DNA from: Stomoxys calcitrans
Taxonomy: Eukaryota > Arthropoda > Insecta > Diptera > Muscidae
Direction: 5' to 3'
NCBI RefSeq assembly: GCF_963082655.1
Contig: NC_081553.1
Span: 152,936,941-153,000,940 of the forward strand
DNA: 64,000 bases
Part shown: in pieces, positions 1-11,703 of the stretch
Layout: every line of letters begins with the position of its first letter
How positions within the stretch are numbered: the first letter of the stretch is position 1
Program-made: the position numbers and the translations under genes
Notes under the pieces: model-generated
Seen by the model: the letters and a program-made list of their open reading frames with translations, nothing else
What the model was told of the DNA's origin: nothing
The model's database searches: none

Positions 1-532
1 AGATGCTTCCAAAGTGGTCTGGTGGACAGATAAATAACTTAATTGTGTCATGTTGTCTTTGGTTGCTCTGGCGTTTTGCCTTGCCAAAAGGTGTTTAGTT
101 AGCTGAATCTATCGTATCGTTCTTGGACAGAAAGAACTATTTTAGTGAGTAGTATAGAACTTTGCTTCTACTTCGTCGTCATGAAAGTTGTGATGGACTA
201 AATAATACGCTGCCTTATCTGAAGGCCTACTTTTATGGAGCTAGAACTGGAAGATCTAATCGATATTTCCGGGCGACCGCTTTTCTTTGTGGTTGGGACG
301 TCTGCTGGACATAGTGCTACCGAAAAGCGACTTATGGATTTATTCCTATTCCTGCGGAGTAAATGCTGCCAAATGTGCCATCAAATATTTTTCAATAATT
401 GATGGTCTGAAGGGCAATGTTGCAAATTTGGCCACGAACACTCCACTGAGTGCTGCCCGATTCTGCTTTAAGCTTAATGATAAGGGACCTCTTTTTAGTA
501 TCCAACAACAAACGGTGGACACAAGCGCAGAA
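1..532. other. Unassigned sequence with a SINE scrap
   Basis: No gene is recognised here. A short open frame (287-571) has no family signature and runs into the SINE that follows, so I do not call it a gene. At about 467-503 a minus-strand scrap resembles the GGCCCC-rich tail of the SINE seen in full at 47.5 kb. The rest may be unique intron or old repeat. Confidence 0.4.
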
Positions 533-868
533 GTTCGCATGTCCGCCTATGACGTTAAACGCCTGGGTTAGAATCCTGGCGAGACCATGAGAAAAAAAAT
601 TTTCAGCGGTGGTTTTCCCCTCCTAATACTGGCAACATTTGTGAAAAAAAATTTTCAGCGGTGGTTTTCCCCTCCTAATACTGGCAACATTTGTAGTTAC
701 TATGCCGTGTTAAACTTCTTTCCAAAGAGGTGTCGCACTGCGTTCGGACTCGGTTATAAAAAGGAGGCCCCTTTTCATTGTGCTTAAACTTGAATCGGAC
801 TGCACTCATTGATATGTGAAAAGTTTCCCCCTGTTCCTTAGTGAAACAACACTGTTCATAAATGGTAG
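533..868 (+). mobile_element. tRNA-derived SINE with internal 52-bp duplication
   Basis: This is a degenerate copy of the SINE seen in better form at 47518-47822. The tRNA-like head is cut: the A box is gone and the B box reads GGTTAGAATCC instead of GGTTCGAATCC. The body has the family's CGGACTCGGTTATAAAAAGG block and the TTGAATCGGACTGCACTC tail. The segment beginning with the A-run and TTTTCAGCGGTGG occurs twice in tandem (591-642 and 643-694) with a period of exactly 52 bp, which other copies here lack. Loss of the A box and B-box decay suggest it cannot be transcribed by Pol III. Confidence 0.75.
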
Positions 869-1516
869 GAAGTCGTATAATTTTTTATTAAAACAATTGA
901 ATTCATAATTTTTTTTACTAACACCCTTTCGTGTGTTTGGGGAAATTTTTCCCAAATTTTATTTTCTCATTCTTTCTTTTATTTCGATTCAGAATAGCTA
1001 CTTTTTTCCCTGGAGATATTTCCCTTTTTCGAAGATTGTTTAGAATACGGGAAAAGGGAGCAGGGAAAACTCCCAGGAAATTGTTATTCAGAATGGTGGA
1101 AAAGAGGGTAGGGGAAAAGCTCCCAGGGAATTGTTATTCAGAATAGGGCTGATGGTCTTTCTGGCATAGATTTTAAAATTTTATTTAAAGAAATTAGAAA
1201 AAATATAAGAATTAAAAAAAAAATTCTTTAAGAAATTTAAACAAAAAATGTGGACGAAATATCTATACCTTCAAAAAATCTCTTGTGCTCACAAAGTCGC
1301 AATGGAATTAATAAGTCCAAGTCAACACTTTTAATGAAGGTAAACGTATGATGTCAGTCAAAGTAGTGAATGTAATGAGTAAAACCAACCTTATTGGGAT
1401 ATTACTGACAAAGTCTTTTGGATTTTGTATGCAATTATAAAATGTGGTTGGTTGCATAACCAACCAAATTCAATAAGAAATATTTGTGCAAAACTTGGAA
1501 CGGATATTATTCAGAA
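869..1516. other. AT-rich spacer with a short tandem duplication
   Basis: No gene is seen. A block containing CCCAGGAAATTGTTATTCAG is repeated about 50 bp downstream (about 1064-1145), giving two imperfect copies. The remainder is AT-rich sequence, probably intronic. The Helitron-like element begins at its right edge after an A. Confidence 0.4.
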
Positions 1517-4500
1517 CTAGCTGACCCGGGCCCGCTCCGCTGCGCCTCATTTTACTTTATATGGAACAAAAGTTTCCTTGGAATATTTATTTTCGACATT
1601 TAAAGTGTTTTTAGTGAAATACCATGCTACGAATATAGTATATCGCTTGACTAATTGTTTAACAATATAACTGCCTTTGTCCGAATCCCATATGATCTTT
1701 ATTGGTCTACGAATTTAAGTTTGGATGTAAGGTGTACTCCATTCTTAAAATACTTTATTTCAGCCCGCTACTCTCATGATATCTAATTTAGGGGTGTTTG
1801 TGGTCCCCCAGGCACTTGGCCCTGAAAAAATATCAGCATCGTGCTCTTCTTTCAAAAACCATTTATTTAAACCCCATATTGCCATTGGTTTAGGGGAGTT
1901 TACACGATGAGGCGTCCCCCAAACACATGGCCAAAAATAGGTTATCAATTTTGTTTTCTAATCTTAAATATCACATATTGACATGGTCGAAAAATTTTTA
2001 CCCTTTACGGGGTGTTTTGAGAAAGGGGTGATGCCCTAAATACATGGTCCTAAATTTAGATATCAAATTCGTATTATACTCCCAAATACCTTTAGTTGAG
2101 CCCCATTTTGCGATGGTCACTAAAAAATTGCTGCTTCTGCGATATTTTGGGAAAGGGGTTGGCCCCCAGAAAATTGGTCCCGAAAGTGGGTATCAATTCT
2201 TGCTCTACCCCCCAATACCTTTCACATCTCCACATTGACATGGTCGGTAAATATTCCCGATTTAGGGATTGGGGTGGTCCCCCAAACACTCAGCCCGCAA
2301 AATATATCAGCAACGTGCTCTATTCTCATATATCTTTACATCATTTATTTGAATCCCATATTGCCATTGGCCTCAAAATTGGATATCAAAATCGTTTTCA
2401 AATCTCATTTAAACTCCTAATTGCAAAAGTCAGTAAATATGTCCGGTTTGGGGTATTGGCCCTAAAAACTATAAATATTTAGTTCCACTCCCTTTACGAC
2501 CCAAATTGTCTTGGTGAGCAAATACGTCCTATTTGGGGGTTGTTATGGTGGTGGGACGTCCCCTAGACAGTTGGTCCCTAATGTTGATATCAGATACGTG
2601 GTCTACTCCCAAATACCTTTGAGCCCAATATTTCCACAGGCGGCAAACATGACCGGCTTGGGGGGTGTTTTTGGGGGATGGGCGGCCGCTCAGTGAGTTG
2701 GCCTTAGAAATATATATCGGATTCGTGTTCCACTCTAAAAACCCTTTTATTTGAGCCTCGTATTGCAAAAGTCAGCAAATACTTACTATTTGGTTTGTGT
2801 TGTGGGGGTGGGGTGGCCCACCCCCACATTTGGATATAAGATTCGTATTCTACTCGCAAATACGTTTCATTTGAGTCCCATATTGCCATGATCAGTAAAT
2901 ACGTCCGATTTAGGGGTGTTTTGGGGTTTGGGTGGTGTTGTGGGGGTGGGGTGGCCCCATAGACACTTTTCCCGAATATTGTATCAGATTTGTGCTTTAC
3001 TTCCAAAGACCTTTCATTTGAGCTCCACGTGGTAATGGTCGTAATTTTAATTAAGCCCCATATTCTCATGGTCAGTAAATAAGTCTTGTTTGGGGGGTGT
3101 TTTGGGGAAGGGGTGGACCCCCAGAAACGTGGTCTCACATTTGGATATCAGATTCGTATTCTACTAGCAAATACCTCTCATTTGAGTCCCATATTGCCAT
3201 GGTCGGTAAATAAATCCGATTTAGGGGTGTTTTGGGGCTTGGGGTGGTCCCCTAGCACTTGGTCCGACAATTGGATATCAGATACGTTTTCTTATCCAAA
3301 ATACCTTTTATTTGAGTCCCGTATTGTCGTGATTGTCGTTTTGGGGCTTGGGGTGGTCCCCTAGCACTTGGTCCGACAATTGGATATCAGATACGTTTTC
3401 TTATCCAAAATACCTTTCATTTGAGTCCGATATTGTCGTGATTGGTCTAAATATATGTTTGGTAGGTTTTAGGGTGGGTCGGCCCCCCTAGGTAGTCCAT
3501 CCAAAATTTGGATACCAAATTTTTATTTTTAGGGTAATATATAAGAGCGAACAAAATTTCGCTTAAATCGCATCTCCGAGATCTGGCGTTTCTGAAAATT
3601 AGTGCAAAGTTCGGCTTGGCCGAATGGACCATGGATCGCATTTGTCGAGTTCTTTTCCCGGCATCTCTTCTTAGGCAAAAAATTATATAAGAAAAGATTT
3701 GCTCTGCTATTAGAGCGATATCAACATATGGTCCGGTTTGGACCACAATTAAATTATATGTTGGAGACCTGTGTAAAATATCAGCCAGCTCAAGAAGTAA
3801 AATAGAGAGATCGATTTATATGGGAGCAGTATCGTGCTATAGACCGATTCAGACCATAATAAACACCTATGTTGATGGTCATGAGAGAATGCGTCTTACA
3901 AAATTTCAGGCAAATCGGATAATAATTGCCTCTAGAGGCTCAAGAAGTCAAGTCCCCAAATCTGTTTATATGACAGCTATATCAGGTTATTAACCGATTT
4001 GAACCATAGTTGGCACAAATGTTGGGTATCATAACAAAATACTACGTGCACAAATTGCGCACTCTATAGGCTCAAGAAGTCAAGACCCAAGATCGGTTTA
4101 TATGGCAGCTATATCAGGTTATGGACCGATTTGAACCATACTTGGCACAATTTTTGGATTTTTGGAAAACATGGACCGATATGGCCCATTTACAATACCA
4201 ACCGACCTTCACTAATAAGAAGTATTTGTGCAAAATTTCAAGCGGCTAGCTTTACTCCTTCGGAAGTTAGCGTGCTTTCGACAGACAGACGGACGGACGA
4301 ACGGACATGGCTAGATCGACATAAAATGTCGCGACGATCAAGAATATATATACTTTATGGGGTCTCAGACGAATATTTCGAGTAGGAAATATTTCGAATA
4401 TTTCCCTATGGTGGAGGGTATAAAAATGTAGTACCCTATTTTCACCACGAGATCATTATGCACCATCTATGAAAATTTCAAGAAAATCGGTTCAGGCGTT

Positions 4501-4570
4501 TCTGAGTCCATAAGGAATACACAAACATGCAAACAAACGAACAAACACAAATTGATTTTTTTATATAAGA
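1517..4570 (-). mobile_element. Helitron-like element with ~130-bp tandem array
   Basis: The minus strand starts with TCTTATATAA (4570 leftwards) and ends CTAG (1520-1517), behind a GC-rich palindromic stretch containing CGGGCCCG. The host base before TC is A and the base after CTAG is T, as expected for Helitron insertion between A and T. The middle (about 1750-3530) is an array of units of about 130 bp sharing TTTCATTTGAGYCCCATATTG and GGGGTGTTTTGGGG. It has no Rep or helicase coding, so it is non-autonomous. A family T element is nested at about 3603-4428. The many small open frames over the array are meaningless translations of the repeat. Confidence 0.72.
3603..4428 (+). mobile_element. 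Family T repeat nested in the Helitron
   Basis: This unclassified dispersed repeat starts with a TTCGGCYNGGCCGAA palindrome (here TTCGGCTTGGCCGAA) and ends GGTGGAGGGTATAAAAA. Inside are units of about 150 bp with the phrases GGTTTATATGGCAGCTATAT and GAGGCTCAAGAAGTCAAGAC, then a GACAGACGGACGGAC block. It splits the Helitron just after the TTTCTGAAAATTAG segment, and the Helitron resumes at TGTAGTACCC. About 35 bp of Helitron is missing at the junction. No coding capacity is seen. Confidence 0.7.
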
Positions 4571-5569
4571 TATAGCGTCCTTTCAACATTCGGAACTGAG
4601 TAGTGAAGTTAGTATATCTCTATGCTTTGCTGTGCGGTATGAAGCGACAAAAGTTTCGAAAATAATCCAAAAGAATCTATTGCTTTGTGAAATGAAAACC
4701 AAATCCATTTCTTTGGTTGGGGAAATCATATTTTACCTAATGCAAACTTAAATTATAAAGTTAATGTACTATTTGGTTAGGTAAGGTTGGAGGGCACGCG
4801 ACAAGCCACTTTGATTTGCCTGTCTTTGGAAATCACACTAATTTTTTATCGAGGTAAGCTAACAGCTAACATTTTGCATAAATGCTTCTTATTGAAGTGA
4901 ATCAGTTGGGGTTGCATATGACCCAAATTCGAACCAATCTTCGCATAGACTTTTTCAGCCCCTAGAAGGCGTAAATCTAATCCGATTTAGGTAAAATTGT
5001 GCACAAAGACTTCTATTATGACTTCCAAACTATAAAAATCGATGACTAAATTTGAACTGTTGAGAGCCTGGTATAAGCTTGAATTAGCTTTTAAATTCAG
5101 CTTATATATATTAGTACAAAGAGCATAATAAATGCCATCCTTGGTGGAAGGTACATAAGATTGGGCCAAGCCAAACATAATCCCCTTTTACTTTTTATGT
5201 TAGAACTCTTTGATTCAATGAAATTTTTGTTCTAAAACAAATTGAGTTTTTGGTATATTTCTTTTCATTTAAAGAAATATACCAAAACCAAAAAGAAATA
5301 TATCAACCTTCCAAGGAAATGGTATTCAATACGCCATCCACCCGAAAGATCTGCAATTTTTTTCAAATAATCAGCTATTTCTGCTGCGAGGAAGTTTATC
5401 CCCTATATATTAGATAACTTAGAAATCCAAATCTGTATTCTAACATTGATTAGACGATCATTTAGAACCGACTTATGCGATCTACTTTGACCACTTATGC
5501 GTCTTGATTATTAATATTTCAGAAAAGAAGGCTTAAATTCTTACAGTAAATTCGGTACTGGATTCCTTT
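4571..5569. other. Non-coding spacer with a perfect hairpin
   Basis: No gene is recognised. At 5248-5264 and 5271-5287 two 17-nt arms (TTTTGGTATATTTCTTT and its complement) form a perfect stem with a 6-nt loop, followed at once by an imperfect echo of the right arm. The rest is AT-rich with no repeat family I recognise, so it is plausible intron of the host gene. Confidence 0.4.
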
Positions 5570-7432
5570 GGTGAACCCCAATTCAAGAATCATAAAGAAG
5601 TATGTGGTGCGCAAGGCACTATGCGCATATCTCCCGTTTTGATGCTGAAAGCTATACTGACCTTACCTCTTAGAAGTATTATAACATCGTATGCGTAGTA
5701 AACGAATTCACCCATAGGAGTGGCGATAAAAAGCCCTCCTGTGGCGTGCCCTGTGCCACTTTATGCCTTATATTTACGTCATGGGACCCTCAATTTATTC
5801 ACCTGTTCTTAAGACTCGGTCCACCCAGTAATGGTCTAAGGATTGGATCAATGTATCGGTCTATATATTGTTAAAAGCCCCCTCGATGTCAATGCATACC
5901 GCCAATCCCAATAAACTTCCGCTTTTATACGATATGCTCTGTTATAAAGTATGCGGACCTCTTTCCTAATATTGTGAATCTCTGTTCAACTAGGTTTTTC
6001 TTGGGCTGATTTCCTTCTCGAAGAAGGTAACTATCTTCGAAAGACTCCACTAGCTCCATCGTCGGATTCCTGTTCGTTTTTCTGTACTGAGTTTCCCGCC
6101 CCTGCGCTGCCTGATGTTACAATATTAGGATCTTTGTCTTCCAAATTCCATTATTGGGACAGTCGTGGATGGTCTCGCCGTCAGCCCCCTGTTTATTAGG
6201 CCATATTAAGTTACCTGCCACTGCACGGCCTGATTTTGCAATATGAGTATATTTGCCTATCCCACTTGTCACGGAGACTTGATCAATGGCCACCACAAGG
6301 AGAGTTCCTTCCTCCTTCTCCTCCCTGTGAAAGATCTCTCATTGGTTTTGATTGTCCAAGCATCCCAACATATGTTCCGTCTCGAATTTATGATTACCGT
6401 CGCCTTTGTGTGCTGGGGGATGCGAATCTTTCTTACCAGGTCGAGCCATGCGCCCTCGCAGGGAGTCTGGATACTTCCGACTAGCTTTTCCACGGTATCA
6501 ATACATTCTGCTGACGCAAAGCGCAGTGTAAAGATGTCCCCTCTATAGTCGCACCTCATAATTTGTTGGGTGGACCCAGTTTAGGGTTCCACACATGTTC
6601 GAAAAACCGATCGTTAACCATATCCTCCACTTGGGACCGATGATCTAGGGGAATCCTACCGGATGTACTGCCGATATCGATGACTGCATAAGTCATCTCA
6701 TCTCTTTTATGCTTCCTTGCTACTGTGGCGTAATAGGGCGGACCTGTTCCTCTTTCAGCGACTATCTTCTTCTTCCCTCCATGTGCGCTTCCTCCGATTC
6801 TGTTTTGAATTTGTCTCCCTCCGCAGGACACTGTCTGTTGTCTCCATTGCGGGAGGGATTGCTGGTGGGAGTTCTATTTCAGCATTTTAGCAGTGTTATG
6901 CTCTTCGCGAGATTTGATTCTCTTTCCAGTTTCTGTAGAAGTGCCTTCAATGTTAGTACTATCCCTTTCGGCATCACACACTTTCGCCCGATTGCTCTGC
7001 TGGTGTATACTCCCATGTCTCCATTGTCGTGCACCCTGTTCCCTTTTCGGTCTTTTTGTGAGTTTAGCAAAGCCCTCGCTCACTTCTGCCGTCATCCCGC
7101 TGTCCTCATCGCTCTATTCGGCTGCGATGGTTGTTTCGTTGACACCGCCGTTGTCTGAATCCCAGTCGGAAACACCACCTTTACTTAAAGGCTGGGGACG
7201 AACTGTGCATCCCTCTGGTTTATCCATCTTTTCTTCATTACTGATTGTGCGCTTGAAGCATCACTCTCGACTAGAGGTGACAAGGCACCCACACCTAAAA
7301 GAAGGGCGGACAACATGCTACATTCTGATTCCACCAAGGCTTAAAATTGCTCGTAGTAGGTACCTATTCCGAGATATGGATATTTTTCTTCGAGGAGCTA
7401 AATAAAAACACGTCTGCTTCACTCAACGGTTA
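5570..7432 (-). pseudogene. LINE-B retrotransposon remnant (ORF1 plus decayed RT)
   Basis: This is a non-LTR retrotransposon copy read on the minus strand from about 7432 to 5570. The 5' UTR resembles that of the copy at 37.9 kb. ORF1 follows in broken pieces. One is rich in basic residues (7095-6874), and another (6831-6269) carries WLDLVRKIRIPQHTKATV, a block also found at 12.06 kb. After a lesion, RT debris follows near 5950-5650, including the palm signature CIDIEGAFNN. The endonuclease region appears to be missing, and stops and frameshifts are frequent. I infer an RNase H-bearing family near LOA/R1/Jockey, not an exact clade. It is inactive. Confidence 0.75.
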
Positions 7433-7440
7433 CTTGCTAA

Positions 7441-7796
7441 AGGCGCTATTACACGGCATGTAGATGTCTTATGACATGCCACTTTTTATATTCATATGTT
7501 ATTGAAAATGTTTGTCAAAATTGTCAATTTACATATGATTCATCATTTTTGCTATCACACCTGTATATTATTTGCGTATGGCATAACCTAAAAATTTAAG
7601 CAAAAGCCGATTTTTTTATGCGCAAAAAGTGTCAATGTTGTGAAAAAGCTATTTAAATCATAAATTTGCGAAAACAATTTAATATGGGGTTAATTTCATT
7701 CGACTGACAACAAAAACAGCTAATTTCTTTATGTTTTTGTCAGAAGGAATAGACACGCCATGTCATAAGACGTCTACATGATGTGTAATAGAGCCT
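7441..7796. mobile_element. MITE with TAA target duplication (Harbinger/Tourist-like)
   Basis: The two ends are inverted repeats of about 40 bp: AGGCGCTATTACACGGCATG on the left, and on the right the complement of AGGCTCTATTACACATCATG. Both continue into TAGAYGTCTTATGACATG. The element is 356 bp and flanked by TAA on each side (7438-7440 and 7797-7799). A 3-bp TWA duplication with non-coding AT-rich interior fits a PIF/Harbinger-type MITE. It sits directly beside the 5' end of the LINE-B copy. No transposase is present. Confidence 0.7.
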
Positions 7797-8255
7797 TAAG
7801 TATCACTCTATACAAGACCGACAAATAAAAAACATATGTAAAAAAATATATGTATACCAATAGTAACGTGATTGTTTTTAAAGATAAGGGTGTGTGTTAG
7901 AAAAAAAATGGTTTTCGTAAATTGTGACTTGTGCATTAAGTCATAAAAAGACACATAACTTACTCATTTTATTGCCGTATTAATTGTCATATTATGGCCT
8001 TTAATGTGTTGACTGTTGTTAAAAGGCTGAAGGTAAAATCGACTGTAAGTTTTTGCAATATTTTTGTATATTTGCAATTTTAGATACAATATCAGTTTCA
8101 AAAAACTTTTGGCTCTGCAGTAAAATAATTGATGAAACCAAATCTAGTGATAATCGATGCTACGAAATAAGGGAAGATATAAGAATGTTTAAAGTAAAGT
8201 TGGAGGAAAAATTAAAAAATTCAACCTGGATTTAAAAATTTTCGAAGCTAAATAA

Positions 8256-8498
8256 ACAGACTGGTCAAAAGAAGACCTATATTTAATTGCACCAGACAGT
8301 TCCAAAAAAATAAATTATAATCCCGAAAAAGAGCTATCATCATGTTCTGTACGCTACCAGTTTAAAAAATTAAAAGCAATAATTGAAGAACCTTCGATTA
8401 TCGACCTTATGGTGGCAACATACCCAAGTCTCTATAAAGCTCACAAAGAAGAAAAGAAATATGCATCTAATGTTGTATCGTTGTTGACCTTAAAGTAA
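8256..8498 (+). pseudogene. Unidentified 80-codon open frame
   Basis: This stop-to-stop open frame has no convincing start codon and ends in TAA at 8496-8498. The product is charged and contains the segments DLYLIAPDSSKKINYNPEKE and DLMVATYPSLYKAHKEEKKY. Amino-acid use looks protein-like, unlike the surrounding AT-rich noise. A second short frame (8053-8235) just upstream, in a different phase, may be part of the same decayed gene. I do not recognise the family. It could be transposon-derived or a lost host exon. An RTE element follows immediately. Confidence 0.3.
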
Positions 8499-9060
8499 AG
8501 TCTATTCAAGTTGTTGTTATAGATATGGCACTGAACTCTCCCCGGCCGACACGGGATAACTATGAGCACCACACAGGCTGGAACTTTGAGCTCCGACTGG
8601 TGTGGTGTCCATCGGTATTACGGGAAGCTTAGCTGAAAGCTACCGGGCGCGTCCACAACTTGCGGTTGGTGGAAAGCTCCGTTTTTATGCGGAGTAGCTG
8701 CAAATGCGGCCGCGGGCAGTCAGCGATTTTTGAGAGGAGAGTCTCAGTGAGGAGTTACGTGGCACTGGCTCTTAATTAAATACTGAGTGCCAATGATACT
8801 CGAGATGACAAGGCGAGTTATTGGCGCCTTCAAATAATCAATGGCCAACATCAGCATCTGTTCCCAGGTTAGTGGCGGCTGGAGTCGAGCGTCGGATCAT
8901 GGAGCAAGCGGCTCGCCACAACGAGGGATACATGTACAATTCCACAAAACCCATGCGGTGGGGGCGCTGGGCCAATAACCCGCCCCGGAGAACTACTATG
9001 AGAAATAAGTAATAGTAAAAACGGACCCCTCCCCCAACTTTAACGACCCACGCAAAAGAA

Positions 9061-9876
9061 AAAAGGACCATGATTTGCGGATCTGCACTTGGAATGTCCG
9101 CACTCTTTATAGAGAAGTGCTGGCGGATGTATTAGAGATCTAAAAGACATATATTGTCTCCTTACAGGAAGTGCGATGGACTGGGAATGGCGCCACTACA
9201 ACACCAAACCATGGCGAACTATACTATAGCTGCCATAACACGAAGCATGAATTTGGCTGTGGATTTGTGGTTAGTTGGAGACTGAAACACCTTGTCTCCA
9301 GCTTTACAACGGTGGATGAGAGGCTAACCACATCCCGCATAAAAGCCAAATTCTTCGACATCAGCCTTATTTGTGCCCGTTCCCCGACGTTTGTCTTCCG
9401 TCGAGCAGACCAAGGATATTTTCTACGAGAGCCTAGAGAGAGAATGTGACCGCTGCCCCGCCCATGATATTAAAATCGTTCTGGGAGATTTTAATGCGAA
9501 GATAGGGAAGGAAGACATTTTTGGTCCAACAGTCGGAAAGTTTAGCTTCCACGAGGTAACGTCCAGTAATGGGTTGAGGCTGATAGATTTCACCAGATTT
9601 CGACATAAAAATTTTCACAAAGCCAAATGGCTGTCACCTGATCAAAACACGAGAAACCAAATTGATCACGTTGTGATAGATGGAAGGCATTCATCCAGCG
9701 TGTTAGATGTACGATCGATCCGTGGAACGAATATAGATTCGGATCATTACCTTATTGCAGCAAAGGTTCGCACCCGTCTGAACATGACGAGGAAAGTACA
9801 ATCTAACACTGGACGGAAGCTGGACATGAAAAGCTGCAAACACAACAAATTGCAGCGGCATACTCCACTCGACTGA
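9061..9876 (+). pseudogene. RTE endonuclease domain, frameshifted
   Basis: The frame opens with LRICTWNVRTL, the usual start of an exonuclease-endonuclease-phosphatase fold. It hits a stop near 9140, continues through SLQEVRW with the catalytic E, then shifts frame near 9380. It goes on through KIVLGDFNAKIGKE (catalytic D and N), NQIDHVVID and NIDSDHYLIAAKV, the final D-H pair. All core catalytic motifs can be read, but in different frames. The enzyme would nick target DNA to prime reverse transcription. It is non-functional as it stands. Confidence 0.82.
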
Positions 9877-9945
9877 CCCAACTGCTTGATTAAAGCAATC
9901 CTTGTTCCGATGATATAATGGCGCAGTGACACTATTGCCCACTCC

Positions 9946-11360
9946 ATGGAAAATGCCGCGAAATCCGTACTTGGGTACTGGAAGCCTCCTCCAAGAAACC
10001 CATGGTACGACCAAGAGTGTCGAGATGCTACTGAAGCCAAGAATGCGGCATATAGAGCAATCCTGCAATCAATAGCAATACGCCAGATGAAGGAGAGGTA
10101 TCAGGAGAAAAGGAGAGAGGAGAAACGTCTATTCCGCAGAAAGAAAAAGGAAATGGAAAGACGTGAGTGTGAGCGAATTGAGGTGTATAGGAGTCAGATT
10201 GAAGTCCGGAAATTCCACCAAAGAATTAAACATCAAACCGATGGCTTTGGTGCAGACACATACTCCTGCAGAGACAAGGAAGGAAATCTGGTAACTGACA
10301 CAGAAAGCATGGCTGAGGATATGGAAAGAAAAATTTACCCAACTGCTAGCGTCAGACGTTGGTGGCGAAGAGGATACCGCAGAACCAATCCCTGATGATG
10401 ATATGTTTACCTCCTAGTCAGAATGAGGTCCAAGTAGCAGTGACCCGACTAAAGAACAACAAGGCAGCAGGAGCCTACGGGTTACCGGCTGAACTATTTA
10501 AAACCGGAGGCGACACGCTGATATGGCGTATGCATCAGCTTATCTGCGCAATCTGCCTAGACAAAACTGATGATAAGAACCTCAGCATACAATGTCCCGT
10601 ACACAAGAAAGGAGGCAAGACGGAATGTGCCAACTACAGAGGAATAAGTCTCCTCCACATCGCATATAAGATACTCTCGACCGTACTGTGTGAAAGATTA
10701 AAACCTAGAGTCAATGAGATAATTGGGCTCTATCAATGCGGCTTTAGACCTTGTAAATCCACCCTAGACCAGATATTCATACTGCACCAAATCCTGGAAA
10801 AGACCCGAGAAGGACGATTTAACACCTACCATCTCTTTGTTGACTACAAAGCCGACTTCGATAATCGTTTACAATCAAAGGTATTTCAAGCCATGTCTGA
10901 GTTTGGTATCCCTGCAAAATTAATAAGACTCTGCAGGATGACACTTGGTGATACGCGTTCCTCAGTAAGAATAGGAAAGAATCTCTCCGAACCATTTAAT
11001 ACCGCACGAGGTTTCAGACAAGGAGACAGCCTGTCGTGTGATCTCTTTAATATCCTGGTGCAGATATTAATAATCGATCGTATAATCGAGATGCAGATGT
11101 GAATAGATATGGCACACTAATCACAAGAGAACACATGGTACTCGCCTATGCCGACGATAAAGATAAAGAGAATGGAGAAAGTTGGGCACCACAACTTTGG
11201 GATAGTCAGTAACTTTATCTACCTCGGGACCGCCGTAACTGAAACGAATGACACCAGTTTCGAGATTAAGCGGAGAATAATACTGGCAAATAGGTGCTAC
11301 TTTGGACTAAGTAAGCAGTTTAGAAACAAGGCCACCTCCCGTGCTGTTATATGGTTCTGA
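9946..11360 (+). pseudogene. RTE reverse transcriptase, frameshifted
   Basis: A linker rich in K, R and E (9946-10395) precedes the RT. The frame 10359-11102 holds the finger and palm motifs in order: LKNNKAAGAYGLPAELFK, NYRGISLLHIAYKIL, YQCGFRPCKSTLDQI, FVDYKADFD (usually FIDFKAAFD) and GFRQGDSLSCDLFN. It stops before the active-site box. LAYADD is then found in another phase at about 11140-11160, followed by a frame (11148-11360) with NFIYLGTAVTETND. The catalytic aspartates survive but are not in one frame. The family is RTE-like, judged from this motif set and the C-terminal region. Confidence 0.8.
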
Positions 11361-11703
11361 AGCATGGGTACTTGTGAAAGCAGATAAGGCAGTGCTTGGA
11401 GTATTTGAGAGAAAGATTCTTCGTAAAATATATGGACCAGTTTGAGTTAATGGAGAATATAGGCGACGTATGAACCACGAGCTGTATGAGCTGTATGACG
11501 ACGAAAGCATAGTTACACGCATCAAAATATTGTACAACGGCTGCGTTTGCTAGGTCATGTTATCAGAATGGATGAAGAAGCTCCAGCAAAGAAGTCTTTT
11601 GAAGGCAATCACGGTGGTACACGTAAACCGGGAAGACCAATAGCCCGATGGAAAGATGGAAGTGGTGGGAGACATCTCGAAACACCAATTAAAGTAAAGT
11701 AAA
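11361..11703 (+). pseudogene. RTE C-terminal region and 3' tail
   Basis: Across frames one can read a YGSEAWVLVK-like segment, then ERKILRKIYGP, LLGHVIRMDEEAPAKKSF and KPGRPIARWKDG, the conserved C-terminal block of RTE-type ORFs. The coding ends in the 3' terminal sequence TTAAAGTAAAGTAAA at 11691-11703. Stops and shifts are present. Confidence 0.7.

Larger units (their letters stand above)
8541..11703 (+). mobile_element. RTE-type LINE, nearly full length, degenerate
   Basis: This is a non-LTR retrotransposon of RTE type on the plus strand: a GC-richer 5' UTR (8541-9060), an apurinic-like endonuclease, a reverse transcriptase and a C-terminal tail. It ends in an AAGTAAAGTAAA-like 3' tail. 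The 14-mer GGCACTRAACTCTC lies just before the start (8527-8540) and just after the end (11704-11717) with one mismatch. It is either the target-site duplication or the start of another copy. Frameshifts split the reading frame several times, so this copy is dead. Confidence 0.8.

Noticed and set aside
2096..3138. Frames of 90-144 codons across 2.0-3.4 kb
   Set aside because: They repeat the same residues every ~43 codons because they cross the 130-bp Helitron array; there is no family signature.
1750..3530. CRISPR-like array of regular repeats
   Set aside because: Units of 130 bp are contiguous without unique spacers and lie within a Helitron in a eukaryotic sequence.
6709..7405. Plus-strand frames of 149 and 170 codons
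   Set aside because: They are antisense shadows of LINE-B ORF1 on the minus strand.
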